NCBI GenBank assembly: GCA_017617995.1 | Contig: JAFZVE010000049.1 | Coordinates: 162,454-226,453 of the forward strand | Length of the DNA stretch: 64,000 nt | Direction: 5' to 3' | Source: Clostridiales bacterium | Lineage (GTDB): Bacteria; Bacillota; Clostridia; Saccharofermentanales; Saccharofermentanaceae | Shown here: one piece after another, positions 17,586 to 26,803 of the stretch | How the letters are laid out: each line of letters begins with the position of its first letter | How positions within the stretch are numbered: the first letter of the stretch is position 1 | Notes under the pieces: generated by a model | The model's database searches: none | What the model was told of the DNA's origin: nothing | What the model saw: only the letters and a program-made list of their open reading frames with translations | Made by a program: the position numbers and the translations under genes

Positions 17586-19796
17586 ATGTTTGTACCTGGA
17601 AAATGGTCGGAGGACATCTGCGTCCGCGACTTTATCAACAAGAACTACACCCCGTACGATGGTGACGAGTCGTTCCTTGCGGGACCTACGCAGGCGACCA
17701 CGGATCTGTGGAATCAGATCCTGGAACTCAGAAAGAAAGAAAAAGAGAACGGCGGCGTCCTCGACATCGACGAGCACACCATTTCTACCATTACTTCCCA
17801 CGCACCGGGATATATCGACAAAGACAAAGAAAAGATCGTCGGCCTTCAGACAGACGCTCCATTGAAGCGTGCCATCATGCCGTTCGGCGGTATCCGCATG
17901 GTCAGATCTTCTCTCGACGCTTACGCCAGAGAGATGGATCCGGAGGTCGAAAGAGTCTTCCAATATAGAAAAACGCATAATGACGGAGTATTTGATGCGT
18001 ACACACCAGAGATGCAGCGCGCACGTCACTGCGGCATCCTGACGGGTCTTCCGGACGCGTACGGACGTGGACGTATCATCGGCGACTACCGCCGTATCCC
18101 GCTTTACGGTACCGCGTTCCTCATCGCCCAGAAGAGAAAGGCGAAGGACCAGATCCTTCCCGATGTCATGGACGTCGAGACGATCCAGCAGAGAGAAGAA
18201 ATCTCCGAACAGGTAAGATCTCTCTATGAACTTACCAAAATGGCACAGAGCTACGGATTCGACATCTCCCGTGCGGCCAGAAACTTCACCGAGGCGGTAC
18301 AGTGGCTGTACTTCGGTTACCTCGGCGTCGTAAAGGAGCAGAACGGCGCGGCCATGTCCCTCGGACGTGTCTCCACTTTCCTCGATATCTACGCAGAAGA
18401 AGAACTGAAGAACGGTACCATGACCGAGTCCGAGATCCAGGAGGTCGTCGATCACTTCATCATGAAGCTCCGTATCGTCCGCTTCCTGAGAACCCCGGCA
18501 TACGACGAGCTCTTCTCCGGCGACCCGACATGGATCACCGAGTCCATCGGCGGTATCGGCCTCGACGGACGTCACATGGTCACGAAGATGAGCTACCGGT
18601 TCCTGCATACACTTGAGAACATCGGATCCGCACCGGAGCCGAACATGACGATCCTGTGGAGTCCGAACCTTCCGGAGAACTTCAAGAAGTACTGCGCGAA
18701 GATCTCCATCAACACTTCCTCCATCCAGTATGAGAGCGATGAGCTGATGCGTGAGAAGTTCGGCGACGACTACGCGATCGCATGCTGCGTTTCCGCGATG
18801 CGTGTCGGCAAGCAGATGCAGTTCTTCGGTGCCCGCGCTAATCTGGCAAAAGCACTGCTGTACTCGATCAACGGCGGCCGCGATGAGAAGACCGGCGACC
18901 AGGTCGGTCCGGTTAGAAATCCGATCACTTCCGAATACCTCGATTACGATGAGGTCATGGCGCGTTTCGATGAGACATGCGCATGGCTCAGTAAGCTTTA
19001 TATCAACACCCTGAATGTCATCCACTACATGCATGACAAGTACTGCTACGAGCGCCTCGAGATGGCGCTTCACGATGAGAAGATCGACCGCACCATGGCA
19101 TGTGGTCTGTCGGGTCTTTCTGTTATCGCCGACAGCCTCTCTGCGATCAAGTACGCGAAGGTCAAGCCGATCCGAAATGAACTCGGTCTGGCAGTGGACT
19201 TCGAGATCACGGGTGACTTCCCGCAGTACGGAAACGACAACCCGAAGGTCGACCGTATTGCGGCCGAGGTCGTACGTAAATTCATGAAGCATCTCAGTAA
19301 GCATAAGTGCTATCGAAATGCCCGTCCGACCCAGTCGATCCTGACGATCACATCCAATGTCGTTTACGGTAAGAAGACCGGTTCCACACCGGACGGAAGA
19401 AAGGGCGGCGAGCCGTTCGCACCGGGTGCCAATCCGATGCACGGTCGTGACCGATCCGGTGCCGTTGCTTCGATGCGATCCGTTGCCAATCTGCAGTACG
19501 ACTACAGTGAAGACGGAATCTCCTATACCTTCTCGATCCTGCCTTCCACACTCGGCAAGACAGAAGAAGAGCAGAAGAACAATCTCTATAATCTGCTCGA
19601 CGGTTACTTCAACGATGGCGGACATCACATCAATGTCAACGTGCTCGTTCGTAAGACACTTCTCGATGCGATGGATCACCCGGAGAAATATCCGCAGCTC
19701 ACGATCCGTGTGTCCGGTTACGCGGTAAACTTCACGACACTCACGCATGAGCAGCAGCTGGAAGTAGTTCGTCGTACCGTGCATTCGAAGTTCTGA
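17586..19796 (+). CDS. pflB: Pyruvate formate-lyase
   Basis: 736 residues. A glycyl-radical enzyme turning pyruvate and CoA into acetyl-CoA and formate under anoxia. The adjacent catalytic cysteines are visible ([12 protein letters not shown], Cys400-Cys401), as is the glycyl-radical loop near the C-terminus (RVSGYAVNF, Gly711). The start at 17586 is backed by AGGGAGG ten bases upstream and the typical opening [17 protein letters not shown]; the upstream in-frame extension is not coding. The dedicated activase gene follows 28 bp downstream. It marks the host as a mixed-acid or formate-producing anaerobe. Confidence 0.98.
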   Translation: MFVPGKWSEDICVRDFINKNYTPYDGDESFLAGPTQATTDLWNQILELRKKEKENGGVLDIDEHTISTITSHAPGYIDKDKEKIVGLQTDAPLKRAIMPFGGIRMVRSSLDAYAREMDPEVERVFQYRKTHNDGVFDAYTPEMQRARHCGILTGLPDAYGRGRIIGDYRRIPLYGTAFLIAQKRKAKDQILPDVMDVETIQQREEISEQVRSLYELTKMAQSYGFDISRAARNFTEAVQWLYFGYLGVVKEQNGAAMSLGRVSTFLDIYAEEELKNGTMTESEIQEVVDHFIMKLRIVRFLRTPAYDELFSGDPTWITESIGGIGLDGRHMVTKMSYRFLHTLENIGSAPEPNMTILWSPNLPENFKKYCAKISINTSSIQYESDELMREKFGDDYAIACCVSAMRVGKQMQFFGARANLAKALLYSINGGRDEKTGDQVGPVRNPITSEYLDYDEVMARFDETCAWLSKLYINTLNVIHYMHDKYCYERLEMALHDEKIDRTMACGLSGLSVIADSLSAIKYAKVKPIRNELGLAVDFEITGDFPQYGNDNPKVDRIAAEVVRKFMKHLSKHKCYRNARPTQSILTITSNVVYGKKTGSTPDGRKGGEPFAPGANPMHGRDRSGAVASMRSVANLQYDYSEDGISYTFSILPSTLGKTEEEQKNNLYNLLDGYFNDGGHHINVNVLVRKTLLDAMDHPEKYPQLTIRVSGYAVNFTTLTHEQQLEVVRRTVHSKF

Positions 19797-19824
19797 TTAT
19801 CAATACCGATCTGTTTGAAAAAGT

Positions 19825-20592
19825 ATGGAGAATCGAGTGAAAGGATATGTGCATTCGATAGAGACTCTCGGTGCCGTGGATGGGCCGGGTCTTCGCTTCG
19901 TCATTTTTCTTCAGGGCTGTCCACTTCGCTGTAAGTTCTGTCATAATCCGGACACGTGGAGATTTGATGGCGGGGAAGAGTATACCGTGGATGAGATGGT
20001 CAAAAAAGTTCTTCGTTATCGTACATACATCAAGTCGGGTGGCGTGACGATCTCCGGAGGGGAACCACTGCGTCAGGCGGAGTTTGTGCTGGCACTTACA
20101 GATGCTCTTCAGAATGAGGGTCTTCATGTGGCGATCGACACGTCCGGAATCTTCTGTGAAGGAATCGCTCTTGATGCGGCTCTGAAAGCGGATCTGATCC
20201 TTCTCGACATCAAGTCTTTTGACAGAGAAAAAGCGAAAGATCTGACCGGTTTTACGACCGATCATGCATGGTCACTTCTGGAGGCAAGACAGAAGAAAAA
20301 CAGACCGGTCTGGATCCGTCATGTTATGGTCCCGGGAATCACGCTGATCGACAAGAAAACGGACGGCAGTTCATTTGAAAATGAAGAGGAGTGGAGAGCC
20401 GCTAATGCTGAACTCGTCGATGGTATGCGTAGACTGAACGATTATTCATGCATAGAAAGAGTGGACCTTCTGCCGTTCCATAAGATGGGTGAATTTAAGT
20501 ACGAAGAACTCCATTTCCCATACGAATTAAAGGACGTGGAAGAGCCCTCCGAAGAGATTGTGGAATGGGCAGAAAAAACCATCCGTCTTTGA
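19825..20592 (+). CDS. pflA: Pyruvate formate-lyase activating enzyme
   Basis: 255 residues. Radical-SAM protein that installs the glycyl radical on PflB. The iron-sulfur motif CxxxCxxC is clear (GCPLRCKFCHNPDTW, Cys32/36/39), preceded by the family opening VKGYVHSIETLGAVDGPGLRF. The glycine-rich SAM contact TISGGEPLRQ is also present. A GTG at 19837 with GGAG upstream, giving MKGYVHSIETLG, is a credible alternative start and matches usual family N-termini better. Follows pflB closely in one operon. Confidence 0.96.
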   Translation: MENRVKGYVHSIETLGAVDGPGLRFVIFLQGCPLRCKFCHNPDTWRFDGGEEYTVDEMVKKVLRYRTYIKSGGVTISGGEPLRQAEFVLALTDALQNEGLHVAIDTSGIFCEGIALDAALKADLILLDIKSFDREKAKDLTGFTTDHAWSLLEARQKKNRPVWIRHVMVPGITLIDKKTDGSSFENEEEWRAANAELVDGMRRLNDYSCIERVDLLPFHKMGEFKYEELHFPYELKDVEEPSEEIVEWAEKTIRL

Positions 20593-20622
20593 GGGTGCGT
20601 TTTTGTCACGTTTTTACTTCGA

Positions 20623-21771
20623 TTATTGTGCCGGACTTCCGTAGTTCGATTCGACGTATTCGTAGACCATTCTGGATACTTCTCCGATGATCTGCTGCGC
20701 CTGGTTGGCATCGCCGCTCTCAGTCATGACGGCAAGTACGTAATCTTCCGAAGCGAATACGATCGCTACGTCGTTATTGGCAAAGTAAGAGGTGTTAAAT
20801 CCTACCTTATGGGCAACCTTAACGTCACTCGGCACGCCGCCCGGAACACCCCAGTTATATTCGGTGTTGCACAGATCGTCGATCAGCGGCTGGTAGTGTG
20901 TCGGATTGTTTTCGTAATCCTTGTAGAGGTGCTCAGCATACTTAGCAAGGTCGACGGCGCTGGTGCGGCGCTTTCCGCTCTTTTCGGCACCGGTGTAATC
21001 GGTGTAGGTCGCTGTGCCGCGGTAATCAACAGTGGCGCTGATCGGCTTTAAGAAGTTGTTGTTGATGGCATCCTCACCACCGAGACGGCGGATGACCATG
21101 TTGGTGCCACAGTTATCGCTGATCGTGATGGACAGGTGAGATACCTCATAGAGCGTAAACTCCGTGCCATCCGGCTTGTTCTGGATCGTTCCGGTACCAT
21201 ACTCGAGGTCGCCGTCCGGATAAGCGGTTGCCTTGTAAGCGATTTTCTCGTCGAGAGAAAGTTCGCCGGACTCGGCCTTCTCGTAGAGGTAGGTGTTGTA
21301 CGCCAGCTTGATGGAAGAAGCGGCTACGATCGGCTGGCCCTCTTTGTAGGCCATTGTCTCGCCGTTGCTCATGTTGATGTAGTACACACCGAAGCGGCCG
21401 TTCTGCTTGGAGAGATATTCGGCAACGCTTGCCTGCAGTGTCTCGAGGTTCGCGGCACGTGTCGCGGCGTCGACCGTCTGGACCTTGGCAGCCGTCGATT
21501 CGGTTACATCGGAAGTCAGCCCGGGTTCGATGGACGACGGTGTGATGATATTACCGGAAGCATCGGTCTCCGGCGTGATGGAAGACGTGGTCGAAGCAGT
21601 CACGTCGTCCTTGCCCTTTGAGGCGAGTTTACTGATGAAAATGATGTCAAGAATGACACAGATCATGCAGATGAGCAGACATACTACGACGAAGGTTTTC
21701 CTTCTGTCAGCGCTGCTCCGGCGTCTGGAATTTGAGTATATGTTATAGCCTGTTCCGGCATTATGTTTCAC
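20623..21771 (-). CDS. Membrane-anchored serine hydrolase, class A beta-lactamase fold
   Basis: 382 residues. A basic N-terminus and one membrane segment (~25-48, VVCLLICMICVILDIIFI) precede a Thr/Ser linker and a catalytic domain. Active-site motifs are SxxK (ASSIKLAYN), SDN (ISDNCGTNM) and, in place of KTG, KVG (AHKVGFNTS). The class A omega-loop Glu is not apparent. The fold is shared by class A beta-lactamases and some penicillin-binding or esterase proteins; with KVG and no clear omega-loop Glu I do not infer antibiotic resistance. Start is GTG with AAGGAG eight bases upstream. The outward orientation fits a wall-acting enzyme. Confidence 0.85.
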   Translation of the reverse strand: MKHNAGTGYNIYSNSRRRSSADRRKTFVVVCLLICMICVILDIIFISKLASKGKDDVTASTTSSITPETDASGNIITPSSIEPGLTSDVTESTAAKVQTVDAATRAANLETLQASVAEYLSKQNGRFGVYYINMSNGETMAYKEGQPIVAASSIKLAYNTYLYEKAESGELSLDEKIAYKATAYPDGDLEYGTGTIQNKPDGTEFTLYEVSHLSITISDNCGTNMVIRRLGGEDAINNNFLKPISATVDYRGTATYTDYTGAEKSGKRRTSAVDLAKYAEHLYKDYENNPTHYQPLIDDLCNTEYNWGVPGGVPSDVKVAHKVGFNTSYFANNDVAIVFASEDYVLAVMTESGDANQAQQIIGEVSRMVYEYVESNYGSPAQ

Positions 21772-21797
21772 GGTGCGGTTCTCCTTATATATACGGT

Positions 21798-21843
21798 GTG
21801 ACAGGTGTCACGTAGGTTCATTAAAAACTTGGTAAAACCAAGT
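21798..21843. promoter_or_regulatory. Two small dyads upstream of the serine hydrolase gene
   Basis: GTGACAGGTGTCAC (21798-21811) is a near-perfect palindrome; ACTTGGT-AAA-ACCAAGT (21827-21843) is a 7-bp hairpin followed on the minus strand by a T-run. Together they could be an operator and a leader attenuator for the minus-strand gene. The rest of the 21772-22084 gap shows no gene. Confidence 0.4.
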
Positions 21844-22084
21844 ATATCATCGTTTCGTTACGATACGATTTGCATATTGTAACAAGACCTATACATAAGG
21901 GCAAGGAAGACTTTTTTGATAATTGCGGCATTTACGGGCTTTCCTGGGATTTGCCGCAGACTCTTCACTGCCCATCCCTCTAATCTTAACACACTTGTTT
22001 CTTTACGTCACAAGAGGATCTGGGTATCCCGGATAAAAATGCACGTCGATTAGGAATCTGCACGTAGGAAACGGCAAAGTGGCA

Positions 22085-23386
22085 TCACAGATGACTCTGT
22101 GCGCTCTGATGTTCGGCCGCGCGAAGGACGTCCTGGATGGACTGCGAATTGGAGGATCTCGTAGCGTATCCGATGTGGGCACGAAGCGGCACACCGTTAA
22201 CGGTCACGCCCGGGAATTCACACTTGCAGATATTCGTCAGCGCCTCGGCGGTGGCTGCGTCCACGTTCGGAAGAAGCACGATGAATTCATCGCCGCCCCA
22301 GCGTGCGATGGAGCCGTTATCCTTGATGGACTTCTTGAGAAGCTCACTGACCTTGATCAGGAGATTGTCTCCAGTCTGTCTTCCGTAATTATCGTTGATG
22401 AGACGCATGCCCGCGATGCTGGCCACGATGATGCTGTACGGCTCGATCTGATCCCGCTCCGCCTGTTCGAAGAGCTCTTCGCAATATACGCGGTTATAAA
22501 GCCCCGTCAGCGGGTCGTGATAACTGAGGAAGAGGTTCTTGCTCTGAGACTGCTTCAAGGAAGTGATGTTGATGACGAAGCACGATACGCCGATGACCTT
22601 TTTATTCTCGTCGAGAATCGGCGCATAGTACGTCTGCCAGTACATTGCCGTAAGCGGATTGTCTCCGTACTGCTCGATATCGGAAGAGTATTCTCCGTTT
22701 AGGGTGTTGCCCAGAAGTGTACGTATCTTCCCCCGTAGTTCCTCGTCCTTGATGTAATCGAGAAGATGCTCGCCGATACGTATCTCAGCGTGCCAGATAC
22801 GGAGCATCGAGTACTTGTGGCTGTTGTTGAAGGAGGTATACCGCAGGTCGCGGTCAAGTGTATAGACCAGCGTGTCCGGGAGAGTCTCCATCATGGACTG
22901 CTGGATCGCCTGCCATTCCCTGGCTTTCTCGAGCGCGCGGCGGCTGTCCTGCTCGAGGTGATACGTGTTGGCGAACTGTGTGCAGAAGATGCGGTACATG
23001 ACGATGGCCAGTACGATCATGAAGGAAGCATCTTTGATCATGAAGATCACGAGAGTTCTTCTGTTTACCGAATGAAGCGTGGCCAGGATCGTGTGAGAGA
23101 TCGTGATCCAGATCAGTGCAATCAGCACGAAGAAAAGAACGGACAAGAAACTGTTTCGTATGAAGGGCAGGGAGATCTTCTGCCACAGAGACATTTTTTT
23201 CTCTTCCGAGGTAAAAGGACCTGTGGTTCCATCCGCGGTGCTTCCACCTGCGTTCTGTGAAGATCCCGGTGCATTTCCATCACCGGCAGCCGGTCTTTCC
23301 GGGGACCGCGGCATGTATCCGTTCGGATCGTTAATGTCGATCCCGGCTTCTTTTCTGAGTTTTTCCAGATCATCTCTATACGTCAT
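22085..23386 (-). CDS. Membrane diguanylate cyclase with PAS-like domain
   Basis: 433 residues from the ATG at 23386. A disordered Gly/Ser/Pro N-terminus (~65 aa), two membrane helices (~80-105 and ~115-140) with a short outer loop, a PAS-like sensor (QQSMMETLPDTLVYTLDRDLRY) and a C-terminal GGDEF domain with intact active site RWGGDEF. It should make cyclic di-GMP. No RxxD inhibitory site is seen five residues before the active site. It begins 7 bp after the stop of a sugar-binding lipoprotein, so the two are co-transcribed; I infer the binding protein supplies the outside signal. Confidence 0.92.
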   Translation of the reverse strand: MTYRDDLEKLRKEAGIDINDPNGYMPRSPERPAAGDGNAPGSSQNAGGSTADGTTGPFTSEEKKMSLWQKISLPFIRNSFLSVLFFVLIALIWITISHTILATLHSVNRRTLVIFMIKDASFMIVLAIVMYRIFCTQFANTYHLEQDSRRALEKAREWQAIQQSMMETLPDTLVYTLDRDLRYTSFNNSHKYSMLRIWHAEIRIGEHLLDYIKDEELRGKIRTLLGNTLNGEYSSDIEQYGDNPLTAMYWQTYYAPILDENKKVIGVSCFVINITSLKQSQSKNLFLSYHDPLTGLYNRVYCEELFEQAERDQIEPYSIIVASIAGMRLINDNYGRQTGDNLLIKVSELLKKSIKDNGSIARWGGDEFIVLLPNVDAATAEALTNICKCEFPGVTVNGVPLRAHIGYATRSSNSQSIQDVLRAAEHQSAQSHL

Positions 23387-23393
23387 ATGCACC

Positions 23394-24638
23394 TCATGAC
23401 AGCTGATCCTCTGTGTAATATCCGCTATCGATCAGGACTTCTTTGTAGTTGTTCTTGTCCGCAAAGATCGGAGCTACAAGAAAAGAGGGGACATTGATTA
23501 CGCCGTTGTTGTAGGTGGACGTGTCGTTTATCTCCACTTCGGCACCGGTCAGGATCTGCTCCACCATCAGAACCGTCCGGTCAACCAGGCTGCGTGTATC
23601 CTTAAAGACGGACATTGACTGCTTCCCGTTGAGGATGTTCTTCATGTTGGCAAGATCGCAGTCCTGTCCCGTGATGACAGGGTAGTTTCCGACATACATG
23701 GCTTCGAGTGAGTTGGTGACGCCGAGGGCCGTGGAGTCGTTCGAGCAAAGCACGGCGTCAAGAACTGCTCCATCGCTGTAAAACGAGCTGATGATCGCGT
23801 CCATACGATTCTGCGCGTCTTCTGTTCTCCAGGCGGATGTTGCCACGTCCTGAAAATCGACCTGCCCGGATCTCACGACGAGTTTTCCGGAGTCGATGTA
23901 GGGCCGGAGCACGTCCATCGCGCCGCTATAGAAGAACACGGCGTTAAAGTCGCCCGGATCCCCGGCAAAGATCTCCAGGTTATACGGCCCGTCGCTGTAG
24001 TCGAGATCCAGATTTTGACGGATGTATTCCCCTTGGATCAGCCCGGCCATATAGTTATCAAAGCTCGCGTAGTACGTCACGCCTTCCGTATCCCAGATCA
24101 GGCGGTCGTAAGCGATGACCGGGATATTTGCCGCCTGGGCCTCCTCGACCACGTTGCCGAGGGAGAAGCCGTCGATCGGAGCGATGACGAGGACCTTACA
24201 GCCTGAATTGATCATAGACTCGATCTGACTGTTCTGAATGGAGACGTCGTTATCAGCATACTGCAGGTCGACAGTATAACCGTCCTCTTCGAGCTGCCGC
24301 TTCAGATTCTTGCCATCTTCATCCCATCTCCGTAGTAATTTGGTCGGCATCGAGATTCCGACCTTCTGGCCGTTTCCGCCGTCCAGCGGGTCCGTGGGAT
24401 CAGGCTGGGCGAAGGGGTCATCGGTGGGATCAGTCTTATCCGTCGGATCAGAAGGATCGGACGGATCGCCCGGAATGTCCGTATCGTCTGTCTCGTCGGT
24501 ATCGATGACTTCTGTCTTCGTAGTCTTCTTTACTTTCTTTTTCTTCTTCGTAGTCTCTTCACTCTTGCCGCAGGCACAAAGACCGAGGCTCAGGACGAGC
24601 GCGGCCGTGAGGATCAGGCTGATGAAACGCTTACACAT
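23394..24638 (-). CDS. Sugar-binding lipoprotein (xylose/ChvE-like periplasmic-binding fold)
   Basis: 414 residues. Lipoprotein signal with Cys at about residue 21-23 (LSLGLCAC), a Lys-rich then Asp/Pro/Thr-rich tether, then a type I periplasmic-binding domain from ~residue 90: GISMPTKLLRRWDEDGKNL, ADNDVSIQNSQIESMINSGC, VLVIAPIDG, PVIAYDRLI, SNDSTALGV, ITGQDCDLANM. The pattern is that of xylose- or multiple-sugar-binding proteins. No permease or ATPase gene is adjacent; instead a membrane diguanylate cyclase follows 7 bp downstream. This suggests a sensing, not transport, role. Its 5' leader consists of three tandem 28-29-bp repeats. Confidence 0.9.
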   Translation of the reverse strand: MCKRFISLILTAALVLSLGLCACGKSEETTKKKKKVKKTTKTEVIDTDETDDTDIPGDPSDPSDPTDKTDPTDDPFAQPDPTDPLDGGNGQKVGISMPTKLLRRWDEDGKNLKRQLEEDGYTVDLQYADNDVSIQNSQIESMINSGCKVLVIAPIDGFSLGNVVEEAQAANIPVIAYDRLIWDTEGVTYYASFDNYMAGLIQGEYIRQNLDLDYSDGPYNLEIFAGDPGDFNAVFFYSGAMDVLRPYIDSGKLVVRSGQVDFQDVATSAWRTEDAQNRMDAIISSFYSDGAVLDAVLCSNDSTALGVTNSLEAMYVGNYPVITGQDCDLANMKNILNGKQSMSVFKDTRSLVDRTVLMVEQILTGAEVEINDTSTYNNGVINVPSFLVAPIFADKNNYKEVLIDSGYYTEDQLS

Positions 24639-24660
24639 ATCAATTCCCTTCCTTTTTCAG

Positions 24661-24742
24661 ACGTAAGCATGGGGCACAGTGCTTTTCACACGTAAATATG
24701 GGTATAGTGCTTCTGGCACGTAAACAGGGGCCACAGTGCTTG
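24661..24742. repeat. Three tandem 28-29-bp repeats in leader of sugar-binding lipoprotein gene
   Basis: Copies begin at 24661, 24690 and 24718, each ACGTAA-N3-NNGGG-N3/4-AGTGCTT. They lie between the probable -10 on the minus strand (TATAAT, 24762-24767) and the ribosome site of the minus-strand lipoprotein gene, so they would be transcribed. Copy 1 contains the dispersed 9-mer AAAAGCACT (24678-24686). Confidence 0.65.
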
Positions 24743-24791
24743 TCTCGCAGTTTCCATGTCTATTATATACCGTGCGCGCGCTTTTTAACAG

Positions 24792-24820
24792 TTGACACTC
24801 TTACTGGTGCATGCTAATAT
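24792..24820 (+). promoter_or_regulatory. Strong sigma-70-type promoter for the SCIFF peptide gene
   Basis: Consensus TTGACA (24792-24797), exactly 17 bases, then TAATAT (24815-24820). Expected transcript start near 24827, giving a ~27-nt leader before the ATG at 24854. Confidence 0.85.
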
Positions 24821-24853
24821 TCTTGTAGCATTTTAAGAAAGAGGTACACTTTC

Positions 24854-25000
24854 ATGGAGCATATCAAGACTGTAGAAACACGTAACCTTTGCGAGAGCGC
24901 GAAGAAGGGCGGTTGCGGCGAGTGCCAGACATCCTGCCAGTCTGCTTGTAAGACTTCCTGCGGTATCGCAAACCAGAAGTGCGAGAGCGAGAAGAAGTAA
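24854..25000 (+). CDS. scfA: SCIFF ribosomal peptide precursor
   Basis: 48 residues. Matches the SCIFF family (six Cys in forty-five), a nearly universal Clostridia peptide matured to a thioether-bridged product by a partner radical-SAM enzyme. The hallmark core CGECQTSCQSACKTSC is at residues 21-36, and the leader starts EHIKTVETRNL. Cysteines are at 13, 21, 24, 28, 32, 36 and 43, i.e. seven and not six; Cys13 lies in the leader part. AAAGAGGT is 8 bases upstream of the ATG. A strong promoter precedes it, a terminator follows, and the maturase gene lies 184 bp downstream. The biological role of mature SCIFF is not settled. Confidence 0.95.
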   Translation: MEHIKTVETRNLCESAKKGGCGECQTSCQSACKTSCGIANQKCESEKK

Positions 25001-25028
25001 TCCCGCTTTCCGTAAGCTGAAAAGAACG

Positions 25029-25066
25029 GCTGTCTTTGAGCCTTTACGCGCAAAGACAGCTTTTTT
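25029..25066 (+). terminator. Intrinsic terminator between scfA and scfB
   Basis: A perfect 10-bp stem, GCTGTCTTTG (25029-25038) and CAAAGACAGC (25051-25060), followed by T6 at 25061-25066. Partial readthrough would give much more peptide transcript than maturase transcript. Confidence 0.9.
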
Positions 25067-25184
25067 ATTCTGAGCCGGCGTGGATGAGGGCGATGCGTAG
25101 ACGGGCCCCAAGGACGAGGGCGATCAGGCCCCTCGCGAAAAATGATGCAGCCGGCGATCCCGATGATGAGGGTGAGGTTCTGAC

Positions 25185-26633
25185 ATGATACATCAATACA
25201 AACTCGGTGGATACAATATCGTGATGGACGTCTGTTCCGGCGCGCTGCACGTCGTGGACGATCTGTCCTACGACATTATCGCGGGACTCGATGAGATCTA
25301 CTCCCATCAGGAGAAGCTCGATCGTCAGAACGACGGGAAATCCTGCGGCATGATCGATATCGAGACGCTCGCGGAGCGCGTGCTCTACAAAGTGCAGAAG
25401 AAGTACGAGGGCAGCGAGATGGGCGATCCTGACGAGATCCGCGAGTGCTATGAGCAGATCATGGAACTCAAGAAGAACGGCAAGCTCTTCACGCGTGATG
25501 ATTACGAGCCGATGGCGGGTGAACTGAAGGCCCGTACTTCCGGCGTGGTAAAAGCACTGTGCCTCCACATCGCGCATACCTGCAACCTCAATTGTTCCTA
25601 CTGTTTCGCATCGCAGGGCAAGTACCACGGCGAGCGTGCCGTGATGAGCTTCGAAGTCGGTAAGCGCGCGCTCGATTTTCTCGTCGAGAATTCCGGGTCG
25701 CGCCATAACCTCGAAGTCGACTTTTTCGGCGGTGAGCCGCTCATGAATTTCCAGGTCGTCAAGGACCTCGTCGCCTATGCGCGCTCGATCGAAAAAGAGA
25801 AGGGCAAGAACTTCCGTTTTACGCTTACCACGAACGGTGTGCTCGTTGACGATGACGTTATCGATTTTGCCAACCGCGAATGCAGCAACGTCGTGCTTTC
25901 GCTCGACGGACGTAAGGAAGTGCACGACCGCTATCGTGTGGACTACGCGGGGAACGGAAGCTGGGAGAAGATCGTCCCGAAGTTCCAGAAGTTCGTCGAG
26001 GCCAGAGGCGGCAGGAACTACTATATGCGTGGTACTTTTACCCATGCGAATCCGGATTTCCTCGAGGACATCAAGGTCATGCTCGACCTCGGTTTTACGG
26101 AGCTTTCCATGGAACCGGTGGTGTGCGGCGAAGATGATCCTGCGCGACTTACCGAGGAAGATCTGCCGATCGTTCTCGATCAGTACGAGAAGCTTGCCGA
26201 GCTCATGATCCAGCGCGACAAGGAAGGCAAGCCTTTCACGTTCTACCATTACATGATCGACCTCAAGGGCGGTCCCTGCATCTATAAGCGCATCTCGGGT
26301 TGCGGCTCGGGAACCGAGTATATGGCGGTCACGCCGTGGGGCGACCTCTATCCCTGCCACCAGTTTGTCGGCGAGGAGAAGTTCCTGCTCGGTAACATCT
26401 ACGACGGCGTCAAGAACAAGAAGATCCAGGATGACTTCATGGCGTGTAATGTCTACTCCCGTGAAGAGTGCCGGAACTGCTGGGCGCGTCTTTACTGTAG
26501 TGGCGGCTGTGCGGCAAATGCGTACCACGCGACAGGCTCGGTCCGCGGCGTTTATAAGTACGGCTGCGAGCTCTTCAAGAAGAGGATCGAGTGCGCGCTC
26601 ATGGTCGCGATCCATCGCGAATTCGGGGAGTAA
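25185..26633 (+). CDS. scfB: SCIFF maturase, radical-SAM/SPASM thioether synthase
   Basis: 482 residues. N-terminal ~110 residues form a peptide-recognition region; the radical-SAM CxxxCxxC lies at Cys133/137/140 (CNLNCSYCFASQGKY). The C-terminal SPASM region has auxiliary iron-sulfur cysteines (GCGSGTEY, LYPCHQF, CRNCWARLYCSGGCAAN, YGCELF). The family forms Cys-to-alpha-carbon thioether links in SCIFF. GAGGTT precedes the ATG. It directly follows scfA with a terminator between them, the usual arrangement. Opening MIHQYKLGGYNIVMDVCSGALHVVDD is typical of the family. Confidence 0.96.
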   Translation: MIHQYKLGGYNIVMDVCSGALHVVDDLSYDIIAGLDEIYSHQEKLDRQNDGKSCGMIDIETLAERVLYKVQKKYEGSEMGDPDEIRECYEQIMELKKNGKLFTRDDYEPMAGELKARTSGVVKALCLHIAHTCNLNCSYCFASQGKYHGERAVMSFEVGKRALDFLVENSGSRHNLEVDFFGGEPLMNFQVVKDLVAYARSIEKEKGKNFRFTLTTNGVLVDDDVIDFANRECSNVVLSLDGRKEVHDRYRVDYAGNGSWEKIVPKFQKFVEARGGRNYYMRGTFTHANPDFLEDIKVMLDLGFTELSMEPVVCGEDDPARLTEEDLPIVLDQYEKLAELMIQRDKEGKPFTFYHYMIDLKGGPCIYKRISGCGSGTEYMAVTPWGDLYPCHQFVGEEKFLLGNIYDGVKNKKIQDDFMACNVYSREECRNCWARLYCSGGCAANAYHATGSVRGVYKYGCELFKKRIECALMVAIHREFGE

Positions 26634-26762
26634 AATTGCGGGGAGTCGTGTTCGAGAGTTTGCGTTTGGGTGCATGTGTTCGGGTGCATGAATTCGAGGT
26701 ATAAGAGTTCTTGTGGAGTAGAGTTCTCGTGGGTAAGAGATAGATAAACTGATTTTTTGGGG

Positions 26763-26803
26763 CTGGCGGGTCACGGTTGTGGGCTCGCCAGTCTGATTTT
26801 TGT
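26763..26803 (+). terminator. Possible terminator after scfB
   Basis: CTGGCG (26763-26768) with CGCCAG (26786-26791) forms a GC-rich hairpin followed by TCTGATTTTTG. It merges into the first unit of the following repeat array. Confidence 0.4.

Noticed and set aside
17541..19784. Long minus-strand frame opposite pflB
   Set aside because: Shadow of pflB in a GC-biased gene; no domain or start signal.
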